Positions 1-8,533 of a stretch of DNA of 64,000 bases are shown piece by piece. Position numbers and translations under genes: made by a program. The first letter of the stretch is position 1. Each line of letters opens with the position of its first letter. The stretch comes from Sheuella sp. (GTDB taxonomy: Bacteria; Pseudomonadota; Gammaproteobacteria; Burkholderiales; Burkholderiaceae_B). The notes beneath the pieces are model-generated. The model was not told the origin of the DNA. It saw only the letters and a program-made list of their open reading frames with translations, and searched no databases. Location of the stretch: NCBI GenBank assembly GCA_030650995.1, contig JAUSCY010000025.1, positions 1-64,000 on the forward strand, given 5' to 3'.

Positions 1-371
1 GCAATAGTCGCCGCAGTCGCAACTGAAGATCCAGATACGGCTGAAAACAGCGCCGATGCACCAATATTGGTATGAAGCAGGCCTCCTGGCATTCTTTTCA
101 ACCAATCGCCAAGGGATTGATACATCTTGTCTGTCGCACCACCCCGCATCAGAATTTCACCGAGCAAAATGTACAAAGGAATAGACAACAGCAAGTAGTC
201 CTCACCTGCGGCCCAGAGCTGTTCACCCAAGGCATTAAGTGCTGGCATACCAAAATGCGTACCCGCGCCAAGCAATCCCACTACAAGCATTGTGGTGGCT
301 ACATGAAAGCCCAAAAACATCAGGCCCAGCATGAGTAACAAACCAAACAGGATTTCCAGAGGGCTGATCAT
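1..371 (-). CDS. dctM: TRAP transporter large permease (DctM), partial
   Basis: This is the large membrane subunit of a TRAP transporter, which carries an organic acid across the inner membrane with an ion gradient. Only the first 123 codons are present; the gene runs off the left edge. The translation begins MISPLEILFG, is strongly hydrophobic, and contains GEILMRGG and LFSAVSGSSVATAAT, a signature of the DctM family. The start codon overlaps the stop of the small-subunit gene (ATGA on the minus strand), so the two are translationally coupled. No DctP receptor gene lies inside the window; it may follow dctM beyond the edge. The substrate cannot be told. Confidence 0.93.
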   Translation of the reverse strand, partial: MISPLEILFGLLLMLGLMFLGFHVATTMLVVGLLGAGTHFGMPALNALGEQLWAAGEDYLLLSIPLYILLGEILMRGGATDKMYQSLGDWLKRMPGGLLHTNIGASALFSAVSGSSVATAATI

Positions 372-985
372 CTGGCCACCCCACGCGTCTGCTTTAAATG
401 AATATCGGTCTCAGCCTCGATCTCTTCTTCCAGAGTCTGAGGACCAAAAGCGATATTTATTTCTTTAGTATTTCCTTTGAAAAACAACTTTAAGCTGTAT
501 AGCGCCCCCCAGCTAGCGACTAATGAAAACAGCAAATAACCAAACAACCAGATTGACTGCGGAATCCACATCGGCGTGCTCAAGGGAGTGGCCGCCGTTG
601 AGTGCATATCGATACTATCGAGCACGACATGCGTTGCTCTCCACAAACAAAGCAGGGCAATCGCAGACAGACTGATCATCGCAAGCACGTTCAGCAAGGC
701 TTGTGTTCTGGCTGAAAACCGCGATAGTAAAAAATCGACGCGGGTATGACTTCTTGTAATCAAAGCCTGGCCAAAACCGAATGATCCGACAACAGCATAT
801 GTATAGGCACCGACCTCATCGATCCCCTGAAGAGAAAAACCAAACACTTTGCGACCGAGCATTTCAAAACACGTCATCACACTGAGGGCAAGCAGCCACC
901 ACCCACATGCCAACACCGATATGTCGGTCACCAGATTCAATCCCCGACTGACAGCCCCTGCAGGGAAGATCGTTTTGATCTTCAT
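368..985 (-). CDS. dctQ: TRAP transporter small permease (DctQ)
   Basis: Small membrane subunit that partners the overlapping DctM. The 205-residue protein is hydrophobic, with about four membrane segments (first near residues 23-45), and has the DctQ-type stretch FGQALITRSHTRVDFLLSR around residues 70-90. A GGAG lies about nine bases before the ATG. The C-terminal 25 residues are acidic and polar, which is longer than in many DctQ proteins. It is divergent from the Bug gene at 1257, and the 271 bases between them probably hold both promoters, although I cannot point to a convincing box. Confidence 0.9.
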   Translation of the reverse strand: MKIKTIFPAGAVSRGLNLVTDISVLACGWWLLALSVMTCFEMLGRKVFGFSLQGIDEVGAYTYAVVGSFGFGQALITRSHTRVDFLLSRFSARTQALLNVLAMISLSAIALLCLWRATHVVLDSIDMHSTAATPLSTPMWIPQSIWLFGYLLFSLVASWGALYSLKLFFKGNTKEINIAFGPQTLEEEIEAETDIHLKQTRGVAR

Positions 986-1256
986 ATGAAATTACTCCGT
1001 TGTCTATATTGAGATCATGAGCAAATTTCATGCCAGCATATTCAAGGCCTGCAACTAACTGCCAGCAAATATCTCAACAAGCATGCACACACCTGTTTGG
1101 TGCGTTTAAAGCACTCCTTAGTCGCCGCAAGCACCAAACTAGGGAGAGACAGAATGTCATACACCGTTATTTCATGCTATACAACGACATAAACCGCACT
1201 GAGCAACACGGCTCAGATGAGACAAGCGGAACAGCATACAAAAGTGAGAAACACGC

Positions 1257-2228
1257 ATGCGACATATTCTTTTCAAGAGCCTGTTCATTCTGGCTAGCGT
1301 ATTGATGCTTGGGCAATCTGCTCAGGCAGACACCTACCCTGACCGTCCGATTAAATGGATCGTGCCATGGCCTCCGGGCGGTGGCGCAGATGTGATTGCA
1401 CGCCTGTTGGGAAATCCTGTCGCAGAAGCTTTAGGTAAACCTGTCATCATTGACAACCGTGGCGGCGCTGCAGGCAACATCGGAGCGGTCGCAGCCGCCC
1501 GCTCTCCTGCAGATGGTTACACCATGGTGTTTGCCTACTCAGGCACACACTCAATCAATCGACATCTCTATAAAGACATGCCATTTGAGGAAAAAGATTT
1601 TTCACCCGTCATCTTCCTCACCTCTGTTCCTCAAATGCTGGTGGTCAATGCAAACCTGCCTTTTAAATCGGTGCAGGAAATCATCACGGCTGCAAAAGCG
1701 AATCCGGGAAAACTGACCTATGGCTCAAGCGGAAATGGGGCGATCAATCACCTGACCGGTCAACTTTTCAGTGATATGGCGGGGGTCAAGCTTTTACACG
1801 TGCCTTACAAAGGGGGTGGTCCCGCTGCCGCTGCGGTCATGGGTGGTGAAGTTGATATGGTGTTCGGTGAACCCTCAACACTCTTGCCGCATGTCGCATC
1901 AGGAAAGTTGCGCGCCATCGCTACAACGGGCGCTAAACGCTCAATTAGTTTGCCTGACCTGCCAACCATTGCCGAATCAGGTGTTCCGGGTTATGACGTG
2001 ACGTCCTGGAATGGTGTGCTTGTCCCCGTAGGCACACCCGCTGAAGCGATCAAGAAACTCAATGCGGAATTTAATAAAGTCCTCGCTAATCCTGCGATGC
2101 GCGAACGTCTGGTGAAAATTGGTTATGAACCTATAGGCGGAGCTCCAGATGCTTTCTCCAAACACATCGAAGCTGAAACAAAAAAGTGGGGTCCGGTTAT
2201 TAAGCAGTCTGGTCTGCAGATTAATTAA
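1257..2228 (+). CDS. Bug/TctC-family periplasmic receptor
   Basis: Bug proteins are periplasmic receptors of the tripartite tricarboxylate transporter class; they bind mostly carboxylates and are hugely expanded in Bordetella relatives. This one (323 residues) has a signal peptide ending near residue 24 (QSAQA-D), the N-terminal ligand loop PWPPGGGADVIARL, and the hinge motif HVPYKGGGPAAAAVMGGEVD around residues 180-200. No TctA/TctB permease is nearby. It is followed with no gap by the EthD-like, SDR and flavoprotein genes, so it probably delivers the substrate of that set. The ribosome site before the ATG is weak. Confidence 0.93.
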   Translation: MRHILFKSLFILASVLMLGQSAQADTYPDRPIKWIVPWPPGGGADVIARLLGNPVAEALGKPVIIDNRGGAAGNIGAVAAARSPADGYTMVFAYSGTHSINRHLYKDMPFEEKDFSPVIFLTSVPQMLVVNANLPFKSVQEIITAAKANPGKLTYGSSGNGAINHLTGQLFSDMAGVKLLHVPYKGGGPAAAAVMGGEVDMVFGEPSTLLPHVASGKLRAIATTGAKRSISLPDLPTIAESGVPGYDVTSWNGVLVPVGTPAEAIKKLNAEFNKVLANPAMRERLVKIGYEPIGGAPDAFSKHIEAETKKWGPVIKQSGLQIN

Positions 2229-2732
2229 ATGATTTTTATGAGCCAAAGCGGGATCACCGATCCTGCAAAACACGCAGAATGGTCAGAGTGGTATGTTGAG
2301 CATCTTCGCATCATGCGAAGTGTTGACGGCATTGGCTCCGCTGAACGGTTTCAGACAACCACACCGAACTGGCCTCCCTCCCTGGCGATGTACTCAATAC
2401 GATCGGCCGAGGTGTTTGTGGATCCTTATTATTTAAAGATTCGCGGCATGGGCCCCTGGGCAGGCCTGATTGAAAAACGTTTTTATCAGCGAAATCTGTT
2501 TGAAGCAGTATCACCAGGTTCATCAACACTGATTGCGCCCGATGTACCGCCACAATCTGCCCTTGTTGTCACCGACCAGATCCAGCCACATCTTGAAATT
2601 GAAGGATTGAAGCTTCTTTGGCTCAAGTCTGTCGGTCTTGATCAATCTACTCCTTACCGGGGTATCGCTGTTATTTCAAAAAATGATATCCCGATAATCA
2701 GCAAACACCAGGAATTAGCGGTGTACCTATGA
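2229..2732 (+). CDS. EthD-like dimeric alpha/beta-barrel protein
   Basis: The 167-residue protein is not a well-defined enzyme. Its N-terminal part (DPAKHAEWSEWYVEHL, then IGSAERFQ) has the pattern of EthD/dimeric alpha-beta barrel proteins (W-x-W/E-W-Y near the N-terminus followed by S-A-x-R-F), which are small proteins often found in catabolic operons. It lies directly after the Bug gene stop and overlaps the next start by four bases (ATGA). The start may be ATG 2229 or ATG 2238; neither has a strong ribosome site. An inferred role is ligand binding or a small catalytic step for the same substrate as the two following oxidoreductases. Confidence 0.6.
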   Translation: MIFMSQSGITDPAKHAEWSEWYVEHLRIMRSVDGIGSAERFQTTTPNWPPSLAMYSIRSAEVFVDPYYLKIRGMGPWAGLIEKRFYQRNLFEAVSPGSSTLIAPDVPPQSALVVTDQIQPHLEIEGLKLLWLKSVGLDQSTPYRGIAVISKNDIPIISKHQELAVYL

Positions 2733-3784
2733 CAATGCCAAAAAAAACATTAATAGCTGGCGCAACAGGTCAGATAGGCAGCAGCGTAGGGGATTATCTT
2801 GCCAGCGCGGGTGGCTGGAATCCCGTTGGTCTGTCACGCACGCCCGATGCCAGCGCACCATATCCGATGATCGCGGTAGATTTGACGAACGCGGATGATT
2901 GCCTGAAAAAAATATCAGGACTTACAGACATTACTCACATTTTGTACGCAGCGCGTTTCGATCATTTTGGCGGAGAGCTTGAATCGAAAGATACAAATGT
3001 CGAGATGCTCAAAAATTTGCTTGATGCAATCGAGCCATCATCGAAACACTTGCAACACATCCATCTGGTTCACGGCACAAAATACTACGGCCATACGATT
3101 GCACAACGCACAGTCCCCTACAAAGAGGAGGATCAGTGCGGTAATTACAAAAGTTTTTATTTCGAACAACAATCACTAGTCGAACAACGCCAGCGCGGCA
3201 AGAATTGGTCCTGGTCCATATCGCGTCCGCATGCCTTTTGCAATTACAGAACCGATGAGCCACGCAACCTGATACTTGTTGTAGCGATCTACGCAACCAT
3301 CATGCGGGAGCTTGGCTTACCACTGATTTTCCCAGGCTCACCCTCCAGTTACCTGGCTAAAACGCAATTCTCCTGGTTACCGACACTTGCTCATGCGGCC
3401 GCCTGGATGATGCAAGAGCCAACATGTGCCAATCAAGCTTACAACGTTGTCAATGGCGACCCTAAAAGCTGGTCTGAATTGTGGCCGTTGCTGGCCAGAT
3501 ACTTTGACATGGAAGCTGGTGCTCCGGACTCCAGTTCGTTTGCACGCTTTGTTTCTAATAAAGACATGATCTGGCGTGAGATCACTGAAAAGTATGGTTT
3601 GGTAAAAACCGAATTAATGCAAGTTGCCCAATGGCCTTATGGTGACTATGTCCTGTCTGTCCAGTGGGACGTTATTTCTGACATGTCAAAAGCTCTTCGC
3701 GACGGGTTTACCGAACGCATCGACTCGGAAAAAATGTGGCTGGATGGCTTTGATTACTTTCGCGCTCAAAAAATAATTCCCTGA
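2729..3784 (+). CDS. PRISE-like SDR (progesterone 5-beta-reductase/iridoid synthase type)
   Basis: NAD(P)H-dependent oxidoreductase of 351 residues. It has an atypical SDR nucleotide loop, GATGQIG at residues 11-17, then YAARF near 73-77, GTKYYG with Lys118, and SFYFEQQ with Tyr144, followed by SWSISRPHAF. This order (Lys in a TxKxY motif, Tyr in a xFYx motif) is that of PRISE enzymes, which reduce 1,4-enones such as progesterone, or the iridoid precursor 8-oxogeranial, rather than the YxxxK layout of classical SDRs. Its gene overlaps the EthD-like gene before it and is followed by a ketosteroid-dehydrogenase-like flavoprotein, which suggests enone chemistry on a cyclic or terpenoid substrate (inference). 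Confidence 0.75.
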   Translation: MTMPKKTLIAGATGQIGSSVGDYLASAGGWNPVGLSRTPDASAPYPMIAVDLTNADDCLKKISGLTDITHILYAARFDHFGGELESKDTNVEMLKNLLDAIEPSSKHLQHIHLVHGTKYYGHTIAQRTVPYKEEDQCGNYKSFYFEQQSLVEQRQRGKNWSWSISRPHAFCNYRTDEPRNLILVVAIYATIMRELGLPLIFPGSPSSYLAKTQFSWLPTLAHAAAWMMQEPTCANQAYNVVNGDPKSWSELWPLLARYFDMEAGAPDSSSFARFVSNKDMIWREITEKYGLVKTELMQVAQWPYGDYVLSVQWDVISDMSKALRDGFTERIDSEKMWLDGFDYFRAQKIIP

Positions 3785-3796
3785 TTGGAGACAGAT

Positions 3797-5284
3797 GTGT
3801 CTAGCACCACCACTGATGTATTAGTTATTGGCGCAGGCGGCACAGGCCTTGCTGCAGCCTCAGAAGCTGCAAAACTTGGTCGTAAAGTTATATTGCTTGA
3901 AAAAAACCCTCAGACTGGCGGGTCAACTTCATGGTCTGTCGGCTCAATCACAGCAACTGGCACACCACACCAGCGAAAAGCGGGTATTGAAGATAGCACT
4001 GAAGCGCATTTTGAGGATATGGGAAAACATGCCGGAGATCTTGCTCCGCGTGACAATCTTACACTTCGCAGGATACTCGTGGAAAACACACCGGACATGA
4101 TGGATTGGCTCATGAAATTAGGCGTCGTGTTTGTCGGCCCTGAAGAAGAACCACCCCATCGCGTCGCACGCATGCACAATGTCGTGCCCAACTCCAGGTC
4201 ATTTGCCTACCATCTCACTAAACACTGCCATACCCTCGGTGTCGATATCAGACTGAACACAGCGACTCAACGCATTATTGTTCAAGACGACCGCGCAGTG
4301 GGAGTGGAAGCAACGATGCCTGATGGTTCGGCCCACACATTTTTGGCACGCCATGGCGTAGTGCTGGCCAGTGGTGATTACAGTGCAGCTAAAGACCTAA
4401 AAGCTCAGCTTGCGAATGCCGATGTCGCACTGGTTGATGCTGTCAACGAAACCGCAACCGGTGATGGTCACCGTATGGCGATATCGATTGGTGCGAGTGT
4501 TGTGAATGGAGATATCGTACGCGGTCCGATTATGCGTTTTATTGCACCGACTCGTCCCAATATTTTGCAAAAACTCCCGCCTGCAACGTGGATAGCCAAA
4601 ATGATTGCGTGGTCGGCTAATGTTTTACCGCAGTGGGTACTCAGGCCATTTCTAATGAGCTTTCTGACCACTGCCGTCAGCCCTTCCATGGATCTGTATA
4701 AAGAAGGCAGCATTCTGATCAATAAAAATGGTGAGCGGTTTACCGACGAACTTGGAAAACCTAACAAAGATATGGCCAAGCAACCTGAGCGTGTGGGTTG
4801 GGTGATGTTTGACCAGCAGGTTGCACAGAAATTTTCGGCGTGGCCGTATTACATCTCTACCGCACCCGGTGTGGCCTATGCCTATCTGGATGACTATCGT
4901 CGCAACCGTCCGGATATTTTTCATCAGTTTGATTCAATCGCCGGACTAGCTGACAGCATGGGGGTTGACCCAGAGACACTCACGCATACGATTACCACTT
5001 ACAACGCCTCACAGCGCGGCGTCAGACCTGCTATCGATCACGGCCCCTACTACGCGCTGGGGCCAATCAAAAGCTACGTTGTATTCACGGATGGCGGCCT
5101 GAAAATCACCGATCGCCTGGAGGTCATCCGTCATGACGGTAGTCTGATCAAGGGTTTATATGCCGCAGGCTCTGTCGGTCAGGGTGGATTACTTCTTGAA
5201 GGCCATGGCCACCATTTGGGCTGGGCTTTTGTCTCCGGACGTATTGCAGGACGCTACGCCGCACAGTTTGAACCTGCGGCGTAG
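3797..5284 (+). CDS. FAD-dependent oxidoreductase (fumarate reductase/3-ketosteroid dehydrogenase-like)
   Basis: Flavoprotein of 495 residues. The N-terminus has the dinucleotide loop VIGAGGTGLAAASEAAKLG with GGSTSWSVG close behind, and the C-terminus has GLYAAGSVGQGG and GWAFVSGRIAG, the two FAD-contact blocks shared by fumarate reductase flavoproteins and 3-ketosteroid-delta1-dehydrogenases. I place the start at GTG 3797 because GGAG at 3787-3790 sits six bases before it; a TTG at 3785 is in frame but overlies that ribosome site. It is the last gene of the Bug/EthD/PRISE set and would add or remove a double bond next to a carbonyl or carboxylate. The substrate is unknown. Confidence 0.82.
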   Translation: MSSTTTDVLVIGAGGTGLAAASEAAKLGRKVILLEKNPQTGGSTSWSVGSITATGTPHQRKAGIEDSTEAHFEDMGKHAGDLAPRDNLTLRRILVENTPDMMDWLMKLGVVFVGPEEEPPHRVARMHNVVPNSRSFAYHLTKHCHTLGVDIRLNTATQRIIVQDDRAVGVEATMPDGSAHTFLARHGVVLASGDYSAAKDLKAQLANADVALVDAVNETATGDGHRMAISIGASVVNGDIVRGPIMRFIAPTRPNILQKLPPATWIAKMIAWSANVLPQWVLRPFLMSFLTTAVSPSMDLYKEGSILINKNGERFTDELGKPNKDMAKQPERVGWVMFDQQVAQKFSAWPYYISTAPGVAYAYLDDYRRNRPDIFHQFDSIAGLADSMGVDPETLTHTITTYNASQRGVRPAIDHGPYYALGPIKSYVVFTDGGLKITDRLEVIRHDGSLIKGLYAAGSVGQGGLLLEGHGHHLGWAFVSGRIAGRYAAQFEPAA

Positions 5285-5310
5285 TTGAACTCAAACCTCA
5301 GGTGCCTGAC

Positions 5311-6294
5311 TTAATCGTCAGCCTTGATGTTTGCCGACTTAACAACCTGCGCCCATTTATTCATATCCGTTTTGACGAATGCAGCAAAGTCAGCCTCGGT
5401 CGTAATGGTGGGCACTAAACCCTGTTTTGAGAGATTGGCAACAGTTTCTGGCTGACTAAACACCTCGAGAGCTGCCTGATGTATTTTGTTGCGAACATCC
5501 GCGGGAGTCCCTGCGGGTGCAACTAATCCATACCAGTAATCCATGTCAAAACCTCTGATGCCAGACTCAACAAAAGTCGGTACATCAGGCATTGCGGGTG
5601 AGCGCTGCTTACCTGTCACCGCCACAGCCTTGAGCTGACCACCCCGTACCAGGCCAGCAATCGAGGGGAGCGGGGCAAACATGATCATGTCTTTTTGTGA
5701 ACCGAGCATATCAGCAGCCACTGCTCCGGTCCCTTTGTATGGAACATGAGTCAACTTGATTTGGGTCGCGTAAATAAATAATTCTGCAGCCATATGCGCA
5801 CCACTGCCCGTACCTGCAGAACCAAAATTGATTTTTCCTGGATTTGCTTTGGCCTGAGAAACCAGATCCCCTGCGGTCTGGACAGAGGAAGTCGGACTGA
5901 CGACTAGAACCATCGGGGCAGCCGCCAAGGCAGTAACAGGGACAAAATCACGATCAACGTTGTAGGGCAGTTTAGGATAGATACTGGGATTGATTCCTAT
6001 TTCTGATACAGAACCAACCATGAGCGTTTTTCCGTCCGGTGCTGCGCGGGCCGTAAATTGAGCCCCAATTGCACCCGCTGCGCCAGAACGATTTTCAATT
6101 ACAGCAACTGTTCCAAGCTTTTCGGCGATTTTAGGCATGGTCATTCGTGCCAATACATCCGTTCCACCGCCCGGTGCAAACGGAATCACGATTGACAAGG
6201 GCCGATCGCCCGAAGACTGGCCATGAGCGGGGCTCATCACCAGGGAGGTAAACGTTACGGCACTCATAAATATTGTTGAAAAAACAGATTTCAA
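5311..6294 (-). CDS. Bug/TctC-family periplasmic receptor
   Basis: Receptor of 327 residues with a signal peptide ending near residue 26 (SPAHG-QS). The ligand loop is PFAPGGGTDVLARM and the hinge block is LTHVPYKGTGAVAADMLG, but the usual GGQ/GGE after it reads GSQKD, so its binding pocket differs from its paralogs. It converges on the flavoprotein gene (26 bases between stops) and is divergent from the CoA-transferase at 6438, so it may share a control region with the catabolic operon and feed it. Confidence 0.92.
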   Translation of the reverse strand: MKSVFSTIFMSAVTFTSLVMSPAHGQSSGDRPLSIVIPFAPGGGTDVLARMTMPKIAEKLGTVAVIENRSGAAGAIGAQFTARAAPDGKTLMVGSVSEIGINPSIYPKLPYNVDRDFVPVTALAAAPMVLVVSPTSSVQTAGDLVSQAKANPGKINFGSAGTGSGAHMAAELFIYATQIKLTHVPYKGTGAVAADMLGSQKDMIMFAPLPSIAGLVRGGQLKAVAVTGKQRSPAMPDVPTFVESGIRGFDMDYWYGLVAPAGTPADVRNKIHQAALEVFSQPETVANLSKQGLVPTITTEADFAAFVKTDMNKWAQVVKSANIKADD

Positions 6295-6437
6295 AATTGT
6301 CTCCTTACTTATTATTTTTTATCAGATACCTATATTACAGACTGGCGGTCGATAATGAATCAGTCAGATCACTTTGCATAGAGATATTTGGAGTGTATTC
6401 TCATCTTTCTAGAGACAAAACATACAAAAACTAAGAC

Positions 6438-7673
6438 ATGCTTCCTTACGAAAAATTGCCTCATGTTCAGGCAACAGCAGGCTTTTCACATCTTGAAGGA
6501 ATCCGGGTACTGGATTTAAGTACTTCAGTTGCCGGACCGTATGCAACGCAGTTGCTTGCTGATTTTGGGGCGACTGTCCTCAAAATAGAAAAAATAGAGG
6601 GTGGCGATGACGCACGCCAGTGGGGACCACCCTTTTTAAATGGTGCTTCGCTCTGGTTTCTCAGTGTGAACCGTAACAAACACAGCATGGCACTTGATGT
6701 CAGTCAGCCTGAGGGACGAGAAATCCTGATGTCCCTGCTAGAAACCACTGATGTACTGGTCGTGAATATGACACCGCGCGTGCAGACCAAACTTGGTCTG
6801 GATTATGCAAAGCTAGAACAAAAATTTCCACGTCTGATTCACGCATCGCTCACAGGTTTCGGCTTGACCGGTAGCCGGGCTGACCATCCATGTTATGACC
6901 TGATTTCTGAGGGCTATTCTGGCATCATGGACTTAACGGGTGAGCTTGAGAGCGATCCGCAGAAAGTCGGCACACCTGCCGCAGACATGCTGGCGGGACA
7001 AGACCTCGCTATGGCTGCACTGGCAGCGATTAACGGCCGAAACAAAACTGACAAGGGGTGCTGCATTGATGTCTCCATGCACGCCACCATGTCGCGCTTT
7101 ACTGCGCCGCGCGTTGTTGCCTACCTTGGATCTGGGGAGGTTCCACGCAGATCGGGCGGGCGCGACTCTGTGATCGCGATTTACCAAGTCTTCAACGCCT
7201 CGGATGCCCAGTTGTCACTCGGGTTGGGAAACGATGCCATCTGGAAAAGATTCTGGGAAACAGTGGGTGATATTGCATTTGGACAAACACCTGCATACGC
7301 AAACAATGCCGGCAGACGAGAACATCGGCCTGCAATCGTTGCACGCATTTCTGAAATCCTGAAATCACGAACGCGCGATCAATGGCTAGAGTTATTTGCC
7401 ATGAACCGCATCCCAGCCGGCCCGATCAATCGTGTAGACGAAGTCGTTGCCGATCAGGACTTACTGGATAAAGAGTTTTTCTATACAAGTGACTCGGCTT
7501 ACGGCCCAATCCCTCAAGTAGGCCTGGGTATTCAAATCGACGGGCAGCAGCGTGTGCACAGAAAATCACCACCCAAACTTGGCGAAGACACTCAAGTCGT
7601 ACTCAAGGACTGGCTTAACATGTCCGATACTGACATTGAAAAACTTCAACAATCCGGAATAGTGAATCGATAG
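6438..7673 (+). CDS. CaiB/BaiF family CoA-transferase
   Basis: Type III CoA-transferase of 411 residues that moves CoA between carboxylic acids through an aspartyl intermediate. Visible are the N-terminal block IRVLDLSTSVAGPYATQLLA, LKIEKIEGGDD, the LTGFGLTG turn near residue 140, and the probable catalytic Asp183 in AADMLAG. It opens the operon running to about 16935 and would activate the imported acid, or exchange CoA with a product acid. The ribosome site is weak and the 143 bases upstream are shared with the divergent Bug gene, so this is the likely promoter region of the whole operon. Confidence 0.93.
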   Translation: MLPYEKLPHVQATAGFSHLEGIRVLDLSTSVAGPYATQLLADFGATVLKIEKIEGGDDARQWGPPFLNGASLWFLSVNRNKHSMALDVSQPEGREILMSLLETTDVLVVNMTPRVQTKLGLDYAKLEQKFPRLIHASLTGFGLTGSRADHPCYDLISEGYSGIMDLTGELESDPQKVGTPAADMLAGQDLAMAALAAINGRNKTDKGCCIDVSMHATMSRFTAPRVVAYLGSGEVPRRSGGRDSVIAIYQVFNASDAQLSLGLGNDAIWKRFWETVGDIAFGQTPAYANNAGRREHRPAIVARISEILKSRTRDQWLELFAMNRIPAGPINRVDEVVADQDLLDKEFFYTSDSAYGPIPQVGLGIQIDGQQRVHRKSPPKLGEDTQVVLKDWLNMSDTDIEKLQQSGIVNR

Positions 7674-7738
7674 CATTTAGAAATAATGCTCGCGAATGAC
7701 TGACCGCTTATATTTGTACAGAAAGCACTGGAGACCTC

Positions 7739-8518
7739 ATGCAATTTGAAGAAATTATTTACGAAGAAGATGGTCCGATCGGCACCATCACATTGAATCG
7801 TCCTCAGGACGGTAATATGTTTACTGAAAAAATGTGTCATGAAATCCGTGATTGCATCAACGCAATCCGCCGTGAAACACGTACCCGCGTCATTGTGCTG
7901 ACGGGCGCAGGAGATCGTTTCTTTTGTCTGGGCGGGCGCAAAGACGGTATGGAAGATACCCAGATGTATGCAGGGGTGCTGCCTACACTTGAAATGTATG
8001 AGAGCATCGATCGCTTGCAAAAACCAGTCATTGCATCAGTCAACGGCTACGCTGTGGGCGGTGGAAACGTATTACAGATGGTGTGCGATGTCACTATCGC
8101 AGCAGACAACGCGATGTTTCGACAGGTAGGTCCGATGGTGGGCAGCTTCGATGCCGGATATGGCACGTGGTATCTGGAGGACCTCGTAGGCAAGAAGCGG
8201 GCGAAAGAGATGTGGTTCTCAAACCCAAAAATCTCACCCCAGCAAGCAGTCGATATGGGTCTGATCAATCGTGTCGTGCCTGCAGCTGAATTAAAAGCAG
8301 CGACACGCGAATGGGCACTTGAAATCGCTGATCGTGGCTCCTTCGCACTCGCATCAATCAAATCTGCTTTCAATGCACGCCACGGCGGCGTAGGTGGTCT
8401 CTCGCGTATGGCGCATGATTTGTTGTTGCGCGGCTATCTCGATACGGAAGAACATGATGAAATGGCCGCCTCCTTTGCAGAGCGGCGCAAACCTGATTCA
8501 TCCAAGTTTGGCCACTGA
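7739..8518 (+). CDS. Crotonase-fold enzyme of the BadI/MenB type
   Basis: Crotonase-family enzyme of 259 residues. It lacks both glutamates of enoyl-CoA hydratases: the oxyanion loop reads GYAVGGGNVLQMVCD (residues 103-117) and the second site reads QVGPMVGSFDAGYGT, with Asp138. That GSxDxGYG block, together with the MQFEEIIYE start and the GGGNVL loop, is what I remember of 2-ketocyclohexanecarboxyl-CoA hydrolase (BadI) and naphthoate synthase (MenB). The BadI reaction is hydrolytic ring opening of a cyclic beta-keto acyl-CoA. GGAG precedes the ATG. It lies between a CoA-transferase and an acyl-CoA ligase. An ordinary hydratase role is unlikely; assignment to BadI rather than another member of this subfamily is inference. 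Confidence 0.8.
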   Translation: MQFEEIIYEEDGPIGTITLNRPQDGNMFTEKMCHEIRDCINAIRRETRTRVIVLTGAGDRFFCLGGRKDGMEDTQMYAGVLPTLEMYESIDRLQKPVIASVNGYAVGGGNVLQMVCDVTIAADNAMFRQVGPMVGSFDAGYGTWYLEDLVGKKRAKEMWFSNPKISPQQAVDMGLINRVVPAAELKAATREWALEIADRGSFALASIKSAFNARHGGVGGLSRMAHDLLLRGYLDTEEHDEMAASFAERRKPDSSKFGH

Positions 8519-8533
8519 TCAAAGGATTTGATC

